A stretch of DNA of 64,000 nucleotides from Mantamonas sphyraenae (taxonomy: Eukaryota > CRuMs > Mantamonadidae). Where the stretch lies: contig JAPMXV010000006.1 in assembly GCA_026936335.1 (NCBI GenBank), positions 62,001-126,000 of the forward strand. The letters run 5' to 3'. This document shows, piece by piece, positions 31,003 through 41,749 of the stretch (positions are counted from its first letter, which is position 1; every line of letters begins with the position of its first letter). Under the pieces are notes generated by a model. It was not told where the DNA came from, made no database searches, and saw only the letters and a program-made list of their open reading frames with translations. A program made the position numbers and the translations under genes.

Positions 31003-33084
31003 ATGTCTGCCAACTCATCGGGCGTCCACCCGCCCTCCTCCCCAGCAGCCAGCCCGTTCCAACCCATTGCTCCAAGTCCCGCTGCTGGTCCCTTGGCCTC
31101 CCAGGGTCAGCCGCAAGCACACACTTCGCTTTCCAGAGGCCGAACACAAAGCAACGCCACCGTCTCAAACTTCAACTACATGTTTCCGGGCCTCTCTGCC
31201 ATGGTAACTTCCCGTAGCCACTGCCTCCTTCCTCCCCTCTCCCACTCCCATCGCTGGTTCTGTCCTCTCCTCCCCTGGGTGTGTGTCCGTTGCTTCGTTG
31301 GCTCACACTCAACCGTCACCCCACCCTCCCCCACCGCTCACCCATGACCCACCCCCCTTGTTCAGCCTGGAACTGTAGTTGGTGTGCCCATGGCCAATCC
31401 AACAAAGACTGGAGGTGTGCAGCCGGGCGTGCGCAAGATCTTTACTCGTCCGCCCGCCGATGCGTTCGCCTCGGGAAACGCACACACACGCAACCGCCGC
31501 TCCTCCGTCCTCGTCAACCCCCTCAAGCCCAAGATCACACACACAGAAGCCATCAAACGTAACAAGGCCTTTGACTTTTCCGAAATCGTCGACATCGACC
31601 ACGACGAGGCCCTGGACGACTACGTGAGCGAGGAGCTAATCGGGCGCCTCCTCGACTCCAGCGTCTTTCGCATCAGCATCCTCATTGTCATTCTACTCAA
31701 CTCGGTGCTCATTGGCATGCAAACGGACAAGACGCTGGAGAAACAGTTCTCCGGCATCTTCTCCGCCACAGACAAGGTCTTCCTCACCATCTTTGTCATT
31801 GAAATCCTCCTCAAGTTCCAGGGTCTTGGCTTCCGTGCCTACTGGACCGGTTGGAACACGTTTGACCTCATCATTGTGCTCTCCTCCGTGGCCGGTCCCT
31901 CCATCACCTTTGTGAGCAGCGGGCGCGTGCTGCGCATCCTGCGCGTGTTGCGAGCCTTTCGCACCCTCCGCTCCATCTCGGCCCTCAACGGTCTGCAGGT
32001 AGTCGTGCACACAGTACTCAAGTCTGTGCCCGACATGGTCAACATCATCCTCCTGCTCCTCATCATCATGTTTATCTTTGCGGTGATCGGCGTCACCATC
32101 TTTGGTCAGGCCATGCCCGACCAGTTTGGCGACATGGGACGCAACATGTTCACTCTCTTTATTCTGCTCACCCAGGACGGCTGGGCAGACATTTTCATTA
32201 TTGTCCAGGAGCGTGGCTTCTTTGAGAGCGGCGCCGTGTACTTTGCCTTGTTTATTGCCATCGGCGCGTTTGTGTTTGTCAACATCATTGTTGGTGTGAC
32301 GGTGACCAATCTGCAGAGTGCCTACGATGCCATCAACCGTAGCACGCTGAACAAGCACCGCAGTCTCAAGCAGAGCAAAAAGAACAGCGAAAAGAGTGCA
32401 GTGCGCGCCACGCGAGACACATCCAACGTGCCACTGCGTGTGTGGCACAAGCAGTCGCCATTCATGCTTCCTCGATTTGACAAAATCACGCCCAGCCAGG
32501 TGGAAAACTACCTGTTGGTGTTGTCTGCCGTCGAGGACAACCTGTACGAGTACAAGAAGCTCAAGACCCGCCTGGCCACCATCATCCGGGATGTCAAGCG
32601 CATCAACGAAGACTACAACCTGGGAGACGAGAGCTCGGACGAGAGCTCGGACGATTCGAGCAACGAGAACAAGCGCGAGGTGGGCGATGTGCTGTCCCAG
32701 TTGATCAAGGCGTCGGAGGCGAGCAACACGCGTCGCAAGGTCACCGACAAGGTCATCCAAGAGGCAGCAGCCAAGCGAGCCACGCTCATGCAGCGCCAGG
32801 AGGAGCAACAGAGCAAATTGGAGCGTACACGGCAGTGGGCGTCCAAGAGCGACCTGTTGGAAGGCTCTGGGCTTGGCGGGAGCAGCAGTGGCTCCTCCTC
32901 CTCATCCTCCTCCTCGTCTTCCTCTTCTGCCCTGGTCACCGGACCAGTGGCCTCGCCGTCCACACGCGCCAAGCTGCTGCACTCCAGCACAGCCAATTCG
33001 CTGCTGTCCAGCAACCTGCGCCGGCGTCCAGGCAACAGCAACAAAGTGGGGGACGCGCAGATCGAAATGGCCAAATTGCGGTGA
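31003..33084 (+). CDS. CatSper-like single-domain voltage-gated Ca2+ channel subunit
   Basis: Exons 31003-31203 and 31366-33084 (162-bp phase-0 intron) give 639 residues. One six-span ion-channel domain: S1 at about 167-187, S4 from about 253 with arginines at every third position (RVLRILRVLRAFRTLR), and a pore loop FTLFILLTQDGWADIF near 330-345. The T336-x-D338-x-W340 pore signature is the one that sets CatSper subunits apart from NaChBac-type channels (LESW). CatSper pores are heterotetramers of four such subunits in flagella, carrying Ca2+ that controls beating. The long C-terminus is charged, with DESSDESSDDSS and poly-Ser segments. Which of CatSper1-4 it corresponds to cannot be decided by eye. 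Confidence 0.8.
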
Positions 33085-33116
33085 TTCGTCAAACAAAAAC
33101 CCACTCACAACAGAGG

Positions 33117-34247
33117 ATGTCGACGTTGGGAGAGAGGTTGATCAACATTCCTGATGCGTTCAGCTGGTTGGATCTGACCAACCTCGTCTACTTTGGCATC
33201 TTCCTGTCGGCGCTGTTCATGTCACGGCTGTTCTTTGTCATCCCATTTGTGGTGTATTCGCGTCGACAGCGTGCACGCGTGGCAGCATCGCGCCGTGCAG
33301 ACCCACGCAACTCGTCAAACACAGCGGACGAAGATGGCAACGACGAGGGGGCGGACACAGAAGCAGTTGGCGGTGAGCTGCCGCCGTTGCGTGAAACGGC
33401 CGGCACGCTCTCGCACCCCCCACGCCTGGTGCGAGAAGATGTGGGTCTCGAGTATGTGACCCTGGCCAACTTTACGGACCATTTGGTGCGCAGGGACAAC
33501 AAATCGCTGGCCATTGCCTATGCGGGCTACCTGGTGGCAGTGGCCCGGATTCTGGCGGCCTCAATGTTTGCCGACTTTATCGACCCTGTGACGGCGCTGC
33601 TGCAGGCTCTGGTGTGGACCTTTGTGGGGATTTCGTGTTTGGTCATTGCACACTATGTCAACGACTACGGTCTGCTTCCGCGCATGTTTTCAAGCGCAGA
33701 AATCGTGCGACGGGAAAACGTGGCCGTTGGCTTGGTGGAAGCCGGCATGAGTGTGGCGACGGGCCAAGTCATTGCGGCAGCCCTGCAAGGCGATGCAGGA
33801 AACTATGTGGACGGGTTTGCCTCTGTGTTTGCATGGTTCCTCATCGGCCAGGCCATGCTGGTGCTGACCGTGTGGATTTACCAGCTGGCGACACGATACA
33901 ACGACCAGACGGAACTGGCCAAGGGCAACGCAGCCGCTGGGTTGAGTATGGCCTTGAACGTGGTGGCCATGGGCAAACTCGTCGCCGTGCCCATCGCCAA
34001 AAGCGATGAGCTGCTGCACTTTTTCCTCGTCTGGTCCATTGGCCTGCTCATCTACCTGTTTGTTCGCATCTTTACCGACAAGGCCCTTGTGCCTGGGCGC
34101 AGCATTGACGACGAGATCCTTCAGGATCAGAATTGGGGCTCAGCCTTTATCGACGGCGTCGTCCTTCTGTCCTTTGTGTTTGTCCTGGAAGCCATCCTGC
34201 CTTCGAACAAGGTTGTGCTCAGGTCGTGCTACAGCCCACTGTTTTGA
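33117..34247 (+). CDS. Tandem DUF350-like eight-span membrane protein
   Basis: 376 residues from ATG 33117, no intron. About eight hydrophobic spans fall in two similar halves. Each half carries the DUF350-type helix pair: NVAVGLVEAGMSVATGQVIAAAL in the first and NAAAGLSMALNVVAMGKLVAV in the second, both preceded by an acidic/Asn stretch (RREN, ELAKGN). DUF350 proteins are mainly bacterial and archaeal membrane proteins of unclear role, so a eukaryotic copy suggests horizontal acquisition or an overlooked family. The N-terminal span is followed by an acidic loop (33290-33370). The start codon is 32 bp after the CatSper-like stop, so the two may share a transcript or the promoter lies inside the channel gene. 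Confidence 0.65.
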   Translation: MSTLGERLINIPDAFSWLDLTNLVYFGIFLSALFMSRLFFVIPFVVYSRRQRARVAASRRADPRNSSNTADEDGNDEGADTEAVGGELPPLRETAGTLSHPPRLVREDVGLEYVTLANFTDHLVRRDNKSLAIAYAGYLVAVARILAASMFADFIDPVTALLQALVWTFVGISCLVIAHYVNDYGLLPRMFSSAEIVRRENVAVGLVEAGMSVATGQVIAAALQGDAGNYVDGFASVFAWFLIGQAMLVLTVWIYQLATRYNDQTELAKGNAAAGLSMALNVVAMGKLVAVPIAKSDELLHFFLVWSIGLLIYLFVRIFTDKALVPGRSIDDEILQDQNWGSAFIDGVVLLSFVFVLEAILPSNKVVLRSCYSPLF

Positions 34248-34344
34248 GTGTGTTGACGAGGTTGGAGTTGGGCATTCCGGTTTTGGTGCGCAGCGCAAGA
34301 GGAACAAAGTGAACTTTGTCTGGTTTGTTGCTCTTTCATCACGG

Positions 34345-34366
34345 CACACACACACACACACACACA
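34345..34366 (+). repeat. (CA)11 microsatellite
   Basis: A simple dinucleotide run in the 166-bp gap between the DUF350-like gene and FAM21. It ends 47 bp before the FAM21 start codon, close to a CTTTCTGCAG that could be an acceptor of an untranslated exon. Nothing else is seen in this gap. Confidence 0.85.
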
Positions 34367-34413
34367 TGATCGCAGGCACCACTGACACACAGCGCCGCTT
34401 CCTTTCTGCAGAC

Positions 34414-37400
34414 ATGTCTGACGAACTCGTGGACATCGTGCCACCGGGCGTGGAAGCCAGCGAAGACTGGACGCGTCCGTGGAGTCTGACGGAACTGCGC
34501 GAGACGACAAGCGAGGGCCGGTGGGGTCTAGTCAGCGACGCAGGAATGTTGAACTATCTGAAGCAGTATGCAGGCAACCTGATTGAGCGCACACAGGCCC
34601 TCGAGAACGAGGTGCACGGCCTGGTGGACGAGTGCGTCACTGTGGACACCAACGTCCACAACACCTTTAACAAGTTCCACATGCTGTCCAACACGCAGTT
34701 TATCGAAAACGTAGGTGGCGAGTCGTGGTTAGAGGGAGATGCATGGCATGTGGCAAGCATGCACAGCCTGCCCGCCAGCCGCCAGGGAGTGCCAGCCGCA
34801 ATTTCGACTTGTGCACGCAAAGCGAGACACACTCACGCACACACTCACTGCACACGCCACACACGGTCACGATCCAACCGGGGTATCACAGCGCGTGGAT
34901 GACCACCAGATTCCCAGCAAGAAGGAGGAGAAGGAGGAGGAGCAGCGAGAGCAGGAGGCCAAGGTGGGTTTTTGTAGAGGGACGAAGAGGGAAAGGCGAA
35001 TTCGGGCGACGCGCTCGTTGCTCCGTGCCACACAGCACAGGGCTGCCACGAGACCAAGTTGCAAACGTTCCCAAGAGTGACAATTCATGGAGAAGCGTTG
35101 AGGAGGCATGCACACGAGAGAAAAGATGATCTGCATGTGGCCAGGGGACTGACACAGTGGCGAAAATGGCATCGCAGGACGAGGAGACGGCGCTTGCGGC
35201 GGAGAATGTGGTGCCAAAGTACTCCAAGGCCATTCTACTGGGCATTGATGTGATGAAAAAGGCGACGGCAGGCGAAGAGCCTCTGCCTGGCGTGCTGGAT
35301 TCGGACCAGGGCGGACCGAGCACTGTGGGTGAAGAACAAGGGGACGAGGCAGGCAAGCAAAAGGTAGACGAGGGTGCGGACAAGGACTCTGTGGAGGAAC
35401 TGGAGCGTGTGGATCCGTACGCCCACCGTCCGCTGCCGTTTATCATCGGCACGCCCGAGTTCAACGAAGACGAATTCTGCGGCTTGTTTGTGGCCCCGGA
35501 GCTGGACGACGGCGAGGAGGACGACAGTGACGAAGAAGATGATGAGGATAGCGACGAAGACAGCGACGAAGACAGCGATGAGGACAGTGGTGAGGAGGAG
35601 GAGAGCGACGAGGGAAGCGTGGGCACACGAACCACGGGCGCCCCGCCGCCTGCGCCGCGCAACACGTTGATGGGAGGGAGCGACAGTGAAGAGGAAGAAG
35701 ACGAAGAGGACGAAGAGGACGAAGAGGCAGAGGAAGGAGATGAGGGTGCAAGCGCAGCGGACCGCAAGGACGCAAGGCCGCCAATGACGCTGCAGGAACA
35801 GCTTGCGGCGCAGCTGGCAGCAGGCAGGCCGGACATGGCGGCAGCAGCACACAAGGATGACGAGAGTGACGAGGGTTGGTCGGACGACGATGAAAGCAAG
35901 AACGCAACGGCAGCGGCGGCGGCAGCAGCACCTGTGCAGGAGGCGGAGGCAGCGCCGGTGGCAGCGGCCGAGGATGCAGCGGACGAGTTGCCTCGCAGCA
36001 AGAGCAAGAAAGGCAAGAAGAAGGGCAAAAAGGGAAAGAAGGGCAAAAAGGGAAAGAAGGGCAAGAAGGGCAAAGACGCAGACGCAGACGCAGCGCAGGC
36101 AGCAGCACCTGCAGCTGTACCCGAGGACGAGGACGAGGGAGGGCTGTTTGGAGCAGGTGGCGACGAGGAGGACGAGAGCCCGTTCCGCAGCAAGAGCGTG
36201 TTTTCGACGACGACCAAGACAAAGGACGTGGACGAGGAGTCGCTTGCCTCGTCGCTCTTGGGCGACGACGACGAAGATGACTTTTTGTTTGGCGGTACGA
36301 GCAAGCGCAGCAGCGGGCTGGCAGGTGGCCGATCTGCGTCCAAGGCTGGTACCAAGTCCATCTGGGATGCGGACAGCGACTCGGACGATGACCTGATGTT
36401 TGGCGGAGGGCGACGAAAGGCATCTGAGAAGCAGGCCGAACCCGAGGCCGAACCCGAGGATGAGCCAGAAGCCGAACCAGAGGCGGAGGAGGAGGAACAG
36501 GCGGTGCAGCAGCAGGCGAAAAAGAAGGGAGCGAGCACGGGTGGTCCGCAGATTGCGACGTCGATTGCAGCGGAGGCGGCCAACAAGCGCAAAAAGACGA
36601 CCAACAGCCTGTTCGGAGGTCTGGATAGCGATAGCGACGACGACGGAGCTGGCGGACTGTTTGGCAACTCGCGCGGGAGCAAGACGACCAAGCGATCGGG
36701 CGGAGGGTTGTTTGGCGACAGCGACGATGAAGAAGAGACGACAAGCAGTGGCAAGGGTGCAACGGGTGCAGCTGCACGCAGCAAGTCGCTGTTTGGAGCA
36801 GCATCGGACGGTGAAGAGGAGAAAGAGACGGAGTCGGCGACGGCGGCTGCTCAAGAAAGCAGCAAGCAGCCTGTGGCCAAGACGGACCGCAGCACATCGC
36901 TGTTTGGTGGCGAGGACGGCGAGGACGAACAGGCTGCGGCGGCGGCTGTGGCAGCGACGGAAGGTGGCAAGAAGAACCGTGCGACGCTGGGAAGCAAGGC
37001 GAAGCCCGACCGTAGCGCATCGCTGTTTGGTGGAAGCGACGACGAGGACACTGGATCTCCGCTGGGTGGGGGAAGTAGTCTGCTGGCAGGCGGCGGCGGC
37101 AAGGCATCGAAAAAGGCGGGTGCAAAGAAGAAGGGCAGCAAGAAGAAGGGCGGCAAGAAGAAGAACAAGGGAGGCAGCATGCTGTTTGGTGGCAGCGACG
37201 ACGAGGAGGAAGGAGGGCCACTGGGCGGCGGTGAGGTGAAGAAGGCAGGCAAGAAGGCGTCGAGTGCCCTGTTTGGCGGCAGCGATGACGAAGAGGGTCC
37301 ACTGAGTGGTGGGAACGTCAAGAAGGCAGGCAAGAAGGCGTCGAGTGCCTTGTTCGGCGGCAGCGATGACGAAGAGGAGGGTCCGCTGGGTGGCAGCGAG

Positions 37401-39986
37401 GTCAAGAAGGCAGGCAAGAAGGCGTCAAGCGCTCTGTTTGGCGGCAGTGATGACGAAGATGACACAAAGAGCCCCCTGGGCGGCGCCGATGTCAAAAAGG
37501 CTGCGAAGAAGACCACGAGTGCGCTGTTTGGCGGCAGCGACGACGAGGACGAGTCCAAGAGCCCGCTAGGTGGCGCTGATGTCAAGAAGGAGGCCAAGAA
37601 GGCAGGCAAGAAGGCGTCGAGTGCCTTGTTCGGCGGCAGCGATGACGAAGAGGAGGGTCCGCTGGGTGGCGCTGATGTCAAGAAGGAGGTCAAAAAGGCA
37701 GGCAAGAAGGCGTCAAGCGCGCTGTTTGGCGGCAGCGACGACGAGGATGACGCAAAGAGCCCCCTGGGCGGCGCCGATGTCAAAAAGGCTGCGAAGAAGA
37801 CCACGAGTGCGCTGTTTGGCGGCAGCGACGACGAGGACGATTCCAAGAGCCCGCTGGGTGGCGCTGGACTGAAGAAAGCCTCTGCAGCAGCCGCACAAAA
37901 GACTTCGACAGCCTTGTTTGGTGACAGCGATGATGAGGACGAGAGCAGTGTGCTGAGCAAGGCGACGAAGGCGAAGGAGGCGGCCCAGAAGCAAGCGGAG
38001 AAGGAAGCTGCGGCCGCAAAGGAGGCTGCAGCGGCGGCAGCAGCTAGCAAGAGCGAACAGGTGATCAACGTGCTGTCGTCATCGCCTGTGGACTCGCCGC
38101 TGGGCGGAGGCAAAGGCAAGACGACGCCTGTGGGAGTAAGCAGCGTGGCAGATATTCTGGGCAGCTCTCCTGCAGCCAGCACGGCGTCGCCTCTGGCCAG
38201 CACCGCCAGTGCAGCTGCGTTGTTTGGTGTCGACGTGAAAAAGAGCGGCAAAAAGGCGAGCGCAGCTGCAGACGACATCTTTGGCGCGGGGGCGAGTGCG
38301 GGCAAAGGCTCAAAGGGCAAGAAGAAGGGCGGCAAGAAGAAGAAGGGAGCCAAAAAGGCATCCAAGAAGGGCACATCGCTGGTCGGATCAGGGAGCACCG
38401 GCGACGCAGACGACATCTTTGCGGCACCGGCAAAGACGACTGCGGAGAAGAAGACGGCAAGCCCCGTGTCTGCCAGCCCCAAGGCCAGTCCCAAGGCAAA
38501 GAGCACGTCGTCATTGTTTGGCGACGATAGCGACGAAGAGACAAAGGAGCCTGTAAAGGTGCAAGCCAAGCGTGCGCCGACGCCGGAACCCGAACCCGAA
38601 CCCGAACCGAAGGCCGAGCCCGAACCCGAGCCCGAGCCCGAGCCGGTGGCGCAGCCGCAGAGCACGAGCACGACAACGACAACAACAACGAGCGTGGCAA
38701 AGCAGGCGTCGCTGTTTGGAGATGAGACCGGGGACAACGAGAAGGAGAAGGAAAGCGAGAAGGAAACAGCGGAGGCGGCCAAGAGTTCGGCACCGGCAGC
38801 AGGCAGGATTGCAGCGTTGCAAGGCCAGCTGAAATTTGGTGCAGGGATGCCGTTTGGAGGCATGGGTGGCGGTCCGCCGCCAGCACGGTCGTCTGGAGCG
38901 AGTGCAGGCAAGACGAGCAGCGGCGGCGGGGCGAGCGCAAGCAGCAGCAACCCTGGCAAGAAGCTGAGCAACCCTGCAGCAGCACGTTCCAAGGGAGCAG
39001 CGCGACGTCGCAGGCCGACCAAGAAGAGTGGCAGTGGAACGGTGGGTGGGGCGGCAGCGCGTCTGTCGTCTTCGTCTGCCTCGTCGTCTTCGTCGTCGTC
39101 GTCGTCTGGAGGCAGCTCGGATGCAGCCAAGCGTGCACAGCAGGTGCTGGAAGCGTCCAAGAACAGCACAGACAGCGCTGGTGAGGACGTGTTTGCCAAG
39201 ATGGAGGAAGCGGCAAAGGAAAAGGCGGCCCAGCCCAAGCCAAAGCCGCGCGGAGGCATGAGTATGCCCGGCATGGGCGCAGGAGGCCTGTTTGGCGCAG
39301 GTGGAGTACCCACTCTGCCGTCCAAGGCCAAGAAGGCTTCCTCCGAGGCTGCTGCAGCCGCAAAGAAGGAGGAGACCAAGGACGCGCAGGAGGTGTCCAA
39401 GCCTGCGATTCCTGCGCAACCGAAGCAGATCCCGGTCAAGGCCAGCCCCTTGGGAGGCGGTGGCAGCCTGTTTGGGTCGAGTGTGGAAGAGGAGGACAGC
39501 TTTGGACTGGGCAAGGAGGACGAGTTCAAGTCGCCGCTGGACGAGCCAGTGGGTCGCAAGAGCAGCGGAGGACGCAAGAAGGTGAGCACAAGCGACTCTT
39601 CGGGGCTGTTTGGAAGCACCCCGGACGACGAGGACCTGTTTGGAGGTGGCAGCAGCAAGAAGAAGGGAGCCAAGAAGAGCGAGAGCGCAGGGGCAGCTGG
39701 GCTGTTTGGCAGCTCACCCGCAGGCGGCGACGACCTGTTTGGCGGAGATAGCACGGGAAGTGGAGGTAAGGGCCGCAAGAAGAAGAAGAAGGGAGGAGCT
39801 GGCCTGGGCGGCGACGACAGCGGCAATTTGTTTGGGGATCCACTGGGCAAGGGCGACGACGAAGAAGGAGACCTGTTTGGTGACCCGCTGGGTGGCGGAG
39901 GAAGCAGTGGCAAGAAGAAGAAGAAGAAGAAGGGCAGCACGAAGCTGTTTGGTGACGACGATGATGATGGAGGACTGTTTGGTTGA
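34414..39986 (+). CDS. WASHC2: FAM21 / WASHC2, WASH complex subunit
   Basis: Exons 34414-34710, 34892-34963 and 35178-39986, all phase 0, give 1,725 residues (human FAM21 about 1,340). The N-terminal head matches FAM21: RPWSLTELR, WGLVSDAGMLNYLKQY, HNTFNKFHMLSNTQFIEN|RVDD across the first intron, and RPLPFIIGTPEFNEDE. Beyond residue 230 the tail is acidic and disordered, with scores of LFGG-SDDEE units, the counterpart of the LFa motifs with which FAM21 binds retromer VPS35 and other partners. FAM21 recruits the WASH Arp2/3-activating complex to endosomes. A tandem block (37180-37930) repeats KKAGKKASSALFGGSDDEE, and the C-terminus ends KLFGDDDDDGGLFG. Expansion of these units explains the extra length. 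Confidence 0.92.
37180..37935 (+). repeat. In-frame tandem repeats of the FAM21 LFGGSDDE unit
   Basis: About eight near-identical units of roughly 80-105 bp, each coding for KKA(G)KK-xx-SALFGGSDDE-xx-PLGG-xxVKK. High nucleotide identity between units indicates recent expansion or gene conversion. Confidence 0.85.
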
Positions 39987-40128
39987 AGAGCGGCGGAGGC
40001 TCCAAACAAACCGCTTGAAATGTACGCTTACAATGCACAGTGAAGCCTCACGCGCTGATTTCACACATACAGAGGGTTAGGGGTGTCGTTGACACACACT
40101 CACGCACGCACACACACACACACTACAG

Positions 40129-40553
40129 GAAGATTGACGGGATTGAGATCCCACGCACGCGAAAGCGCCGGGGACGCGCTCCGTGCCTGCCAGAGATGTA
40201 CAGCTTGATGGCCTGCTTCAACAAGTCCAACTTTGATGTGAATCGATGCCGCATGGAGGCGCAGAAGCTTGTGCTGTGTGCGTCGCAAGCAAAGGTGAGT
40301 TGGCTGCGCGAACCAGGTGCGCGTGCATTTCTCCGTTGCGCAGGGCCCCGAAACGCGCGCAGCGTGCTCTGCTGGGAGGCAGCGAGAGCAGGCGGCACAT
40401 ATAGGCTGTGTGGTGCGTTGTGTACATGCACGGAGGAGTATGTGCGTGTGGATACAGGCCCAGGAGAGGAGCTAACACGTAGAGACCACGCAGGCCGCTG
40501 GCAAGAAGACCAACACGATGAACTACCATCTGCTGCGCCTGGCCAAGAAGTGA
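40129..40553 (+). CDS. Mitochondrial ribosomal protein mS37 (CHCHD1 / Mrp10), 5' end unresolved
   Basis: Exons 40129-40294 and 40494-40553 (199-bp phase-0 intron). The CHCH core EMYSLMACFNKSNFDVNRCRMEAQKLVLC has two C-x9-C-type cysteine pairs and matches human CHCHD1 (MMACWKQNEF...CRKEIQAFLDC). The terminal NYHLLRLAKK matches NYHAARL of yeast Mrp10. mS37 is a small-subunit mitoribosomal protein imported through the Mia40 pathway. The basic N-terminal stretch KIDGIEIPRTRKRRGR lacks a start codon and follows a (CA)n-TACAG acceptor, so a first coding exon must lie upstream, but no upstream ATG near 40020-40035 joins in frame. ATG 40196 would give a minimal 52-residue product. It is convergent with the GNAT gene, 17 bp between stops. 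Confidence 0.75.
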
Positions 40554-40570
40554 TGAAACACACACACAGT

Positions 40571-41422
40571 TCATTGTTCTCCTTCATCGTTTGCTTCAAC
40601 CTGCACCACTTTGGCTCCGTTGTCTTCTTCCGCAGCCTCTGCCTGCTCTTCCAGCGCGTCCGGCTCACGCACCATGAAGAACATGGGATCGTGAAAGTCT
40701 GTGCGGTCCTTAGGGTTGACCACACGCACGTGCGACCATGTTTCGAAACCACAGTGCTCGTAGATCTGGCGGTCCAGGTCGCTCGGAGTCTCGAGATACA
40801 CCGGCGTTTGGTTCAGCATGCTGACATGGAAAAGCGCACGCATCAGCATCGACCCGAAGCCACGTCCCTGCATGTCTTGCTTGACACCCAGGGTGACCAG
40901 GTACCAAAACGGCGTTTCCGCCATGACCTGCTTGCGCATGGACGGGATGAAGCTTGACACGCCTCGGAATCGGCTGTTGGCAGGTCCCCATGAGCTGTCC
41001 ATAGGCGGCATGCCCAGCTTGGCCATGATGGACAGGCTGACAATGATCCCATCCGGATCGACACCCGGCTTGACGATGCAGGCGCCGCCGACAAGCTTTC
41101 CGTCTTCGTACGCGCCCAAAAGGAAGCCCTTCTTGGCGCCAAGGTACACCGTGAACTTGAGGCCAAAGCGCACCAGTTGCTGGAAGTGCTCTTCCTCCGT
41201 TTCTGCATCCAGTTCCTTGTTGCTGGCCAGCCAGTGCATCATCGCGTCCTTCTGAAATGCATCGACAAGCACGTCCGTCAGCTCGCTGACAGCCTCGTCG
41301 TCTGTGCCCAACACCCGAAGATCCTGGCCCTTGGCCTCCGCATACGACTTTACTGCCGCGTCGATTTCCTCCAACGTCGGCTCTTCAGCCAAAGGGGTTG
41401 TTTTCGAGTTTGAGTTTCCCAT
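40571..41422 (-). CDS. GNAT-family N-acetyltransferase with N-myristoylation motif
   Basis: 283 residues, no intron, start ATG at 41422-41420. It begins MGNSNSKTT, a good N-myristoylation signal and the same MGNSNS start as paralogue B at 24009, so the enzyme may be membrane-attached. The GNAT fold is shown by motif A, LGVKQDMQGRGFGSMLMRAL (acetyl-CoA pyrophosphate loop Q-G-R-G-F-G, near residue 180), followed by VYLETPSDLDRQIYEHCGFETW, the usual beta5-alpha4 region with E-T and Y-x-x-x-GF. The first half carries an FLLGAYEDGKLVGGACIV strand pair, also typical. The C-terminus is an acidic 30-residue tail. The substrate cannot be told; small-molecule acetyltransferases of fungi and protists have similar architecture. 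Confidence 0.8.
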   Translation of the reverse strand: MGNSNSKTTPLAEEPTLEEIDAAVKSYAEAKGQDLRVLGTDDEAVSELTDVLVDAFQKDAMMHWLASNKELDAETEEEHFQQLVRFGLKFTVYLGAKKGFLLGAYEDGKLVGGACIVKPGVDPDGIIVSLSIMAKLGMPPMDSSWGPANSRFRGVSSFIPSMRKQVMAETPFWYLVTLGVKQDMQGRGFGSMLMRALFHVSMLNQTPVYLETPSDLDRQIYEHCGFETWSHVRVVNPKDRTDFHDPMFFMVREPDALEEQAEAAEEDNGAKVVQVEANDEGEQ

Positions 41423-41749
41423 CCGTCCTGTTCGTCTTGCAGTGCTTCCCATGGCGCGTGGACGGAAGCGCCATGTGTTCCCTTTGCAAGAAGCACCTGT
41501 GTTGCTCAGCCACCCCAATTCCATGCATGGCTGTGTTGAACGGTCACATGGGTGCAGCACACATGGCATGCAGACAGGCGCCCGCCTGGCCACCCACCCC
41601 TTCAACGAGCCCACGGACATGGTGCGTGTCAAACTCAACTGCAATTTCCCCCCGCCACCGTCGAAACAATGCCCAGCACACACACACACTCACTCACTCA
41701 CACACATCTGTTACACCCATTCCCCATGTGCCTGCAGAGTGAGCAGGCG

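Noticed and set aside
31003..33084. Bacterial-type (NaChBac) sodium channel
   Set aside because: Pore reads TQDGW (TxDxW), the CatSper signature, not the LESW-type filter; the eukaryotic intron and tails also fit CatSper better.
37180..37935. Regular repeats resembling a CRISPR array
   Set aside because: Repeats are coding, in frame, and lack unique spacers of constant length.
36851..40009. 1,052-codon minus-strand open frame opposite FAM21
   Set aside because: Pro/Ser/Ala-rich reverse complement of the LFGGSDDE repeats; FAM21 on the plus strand is well supported.
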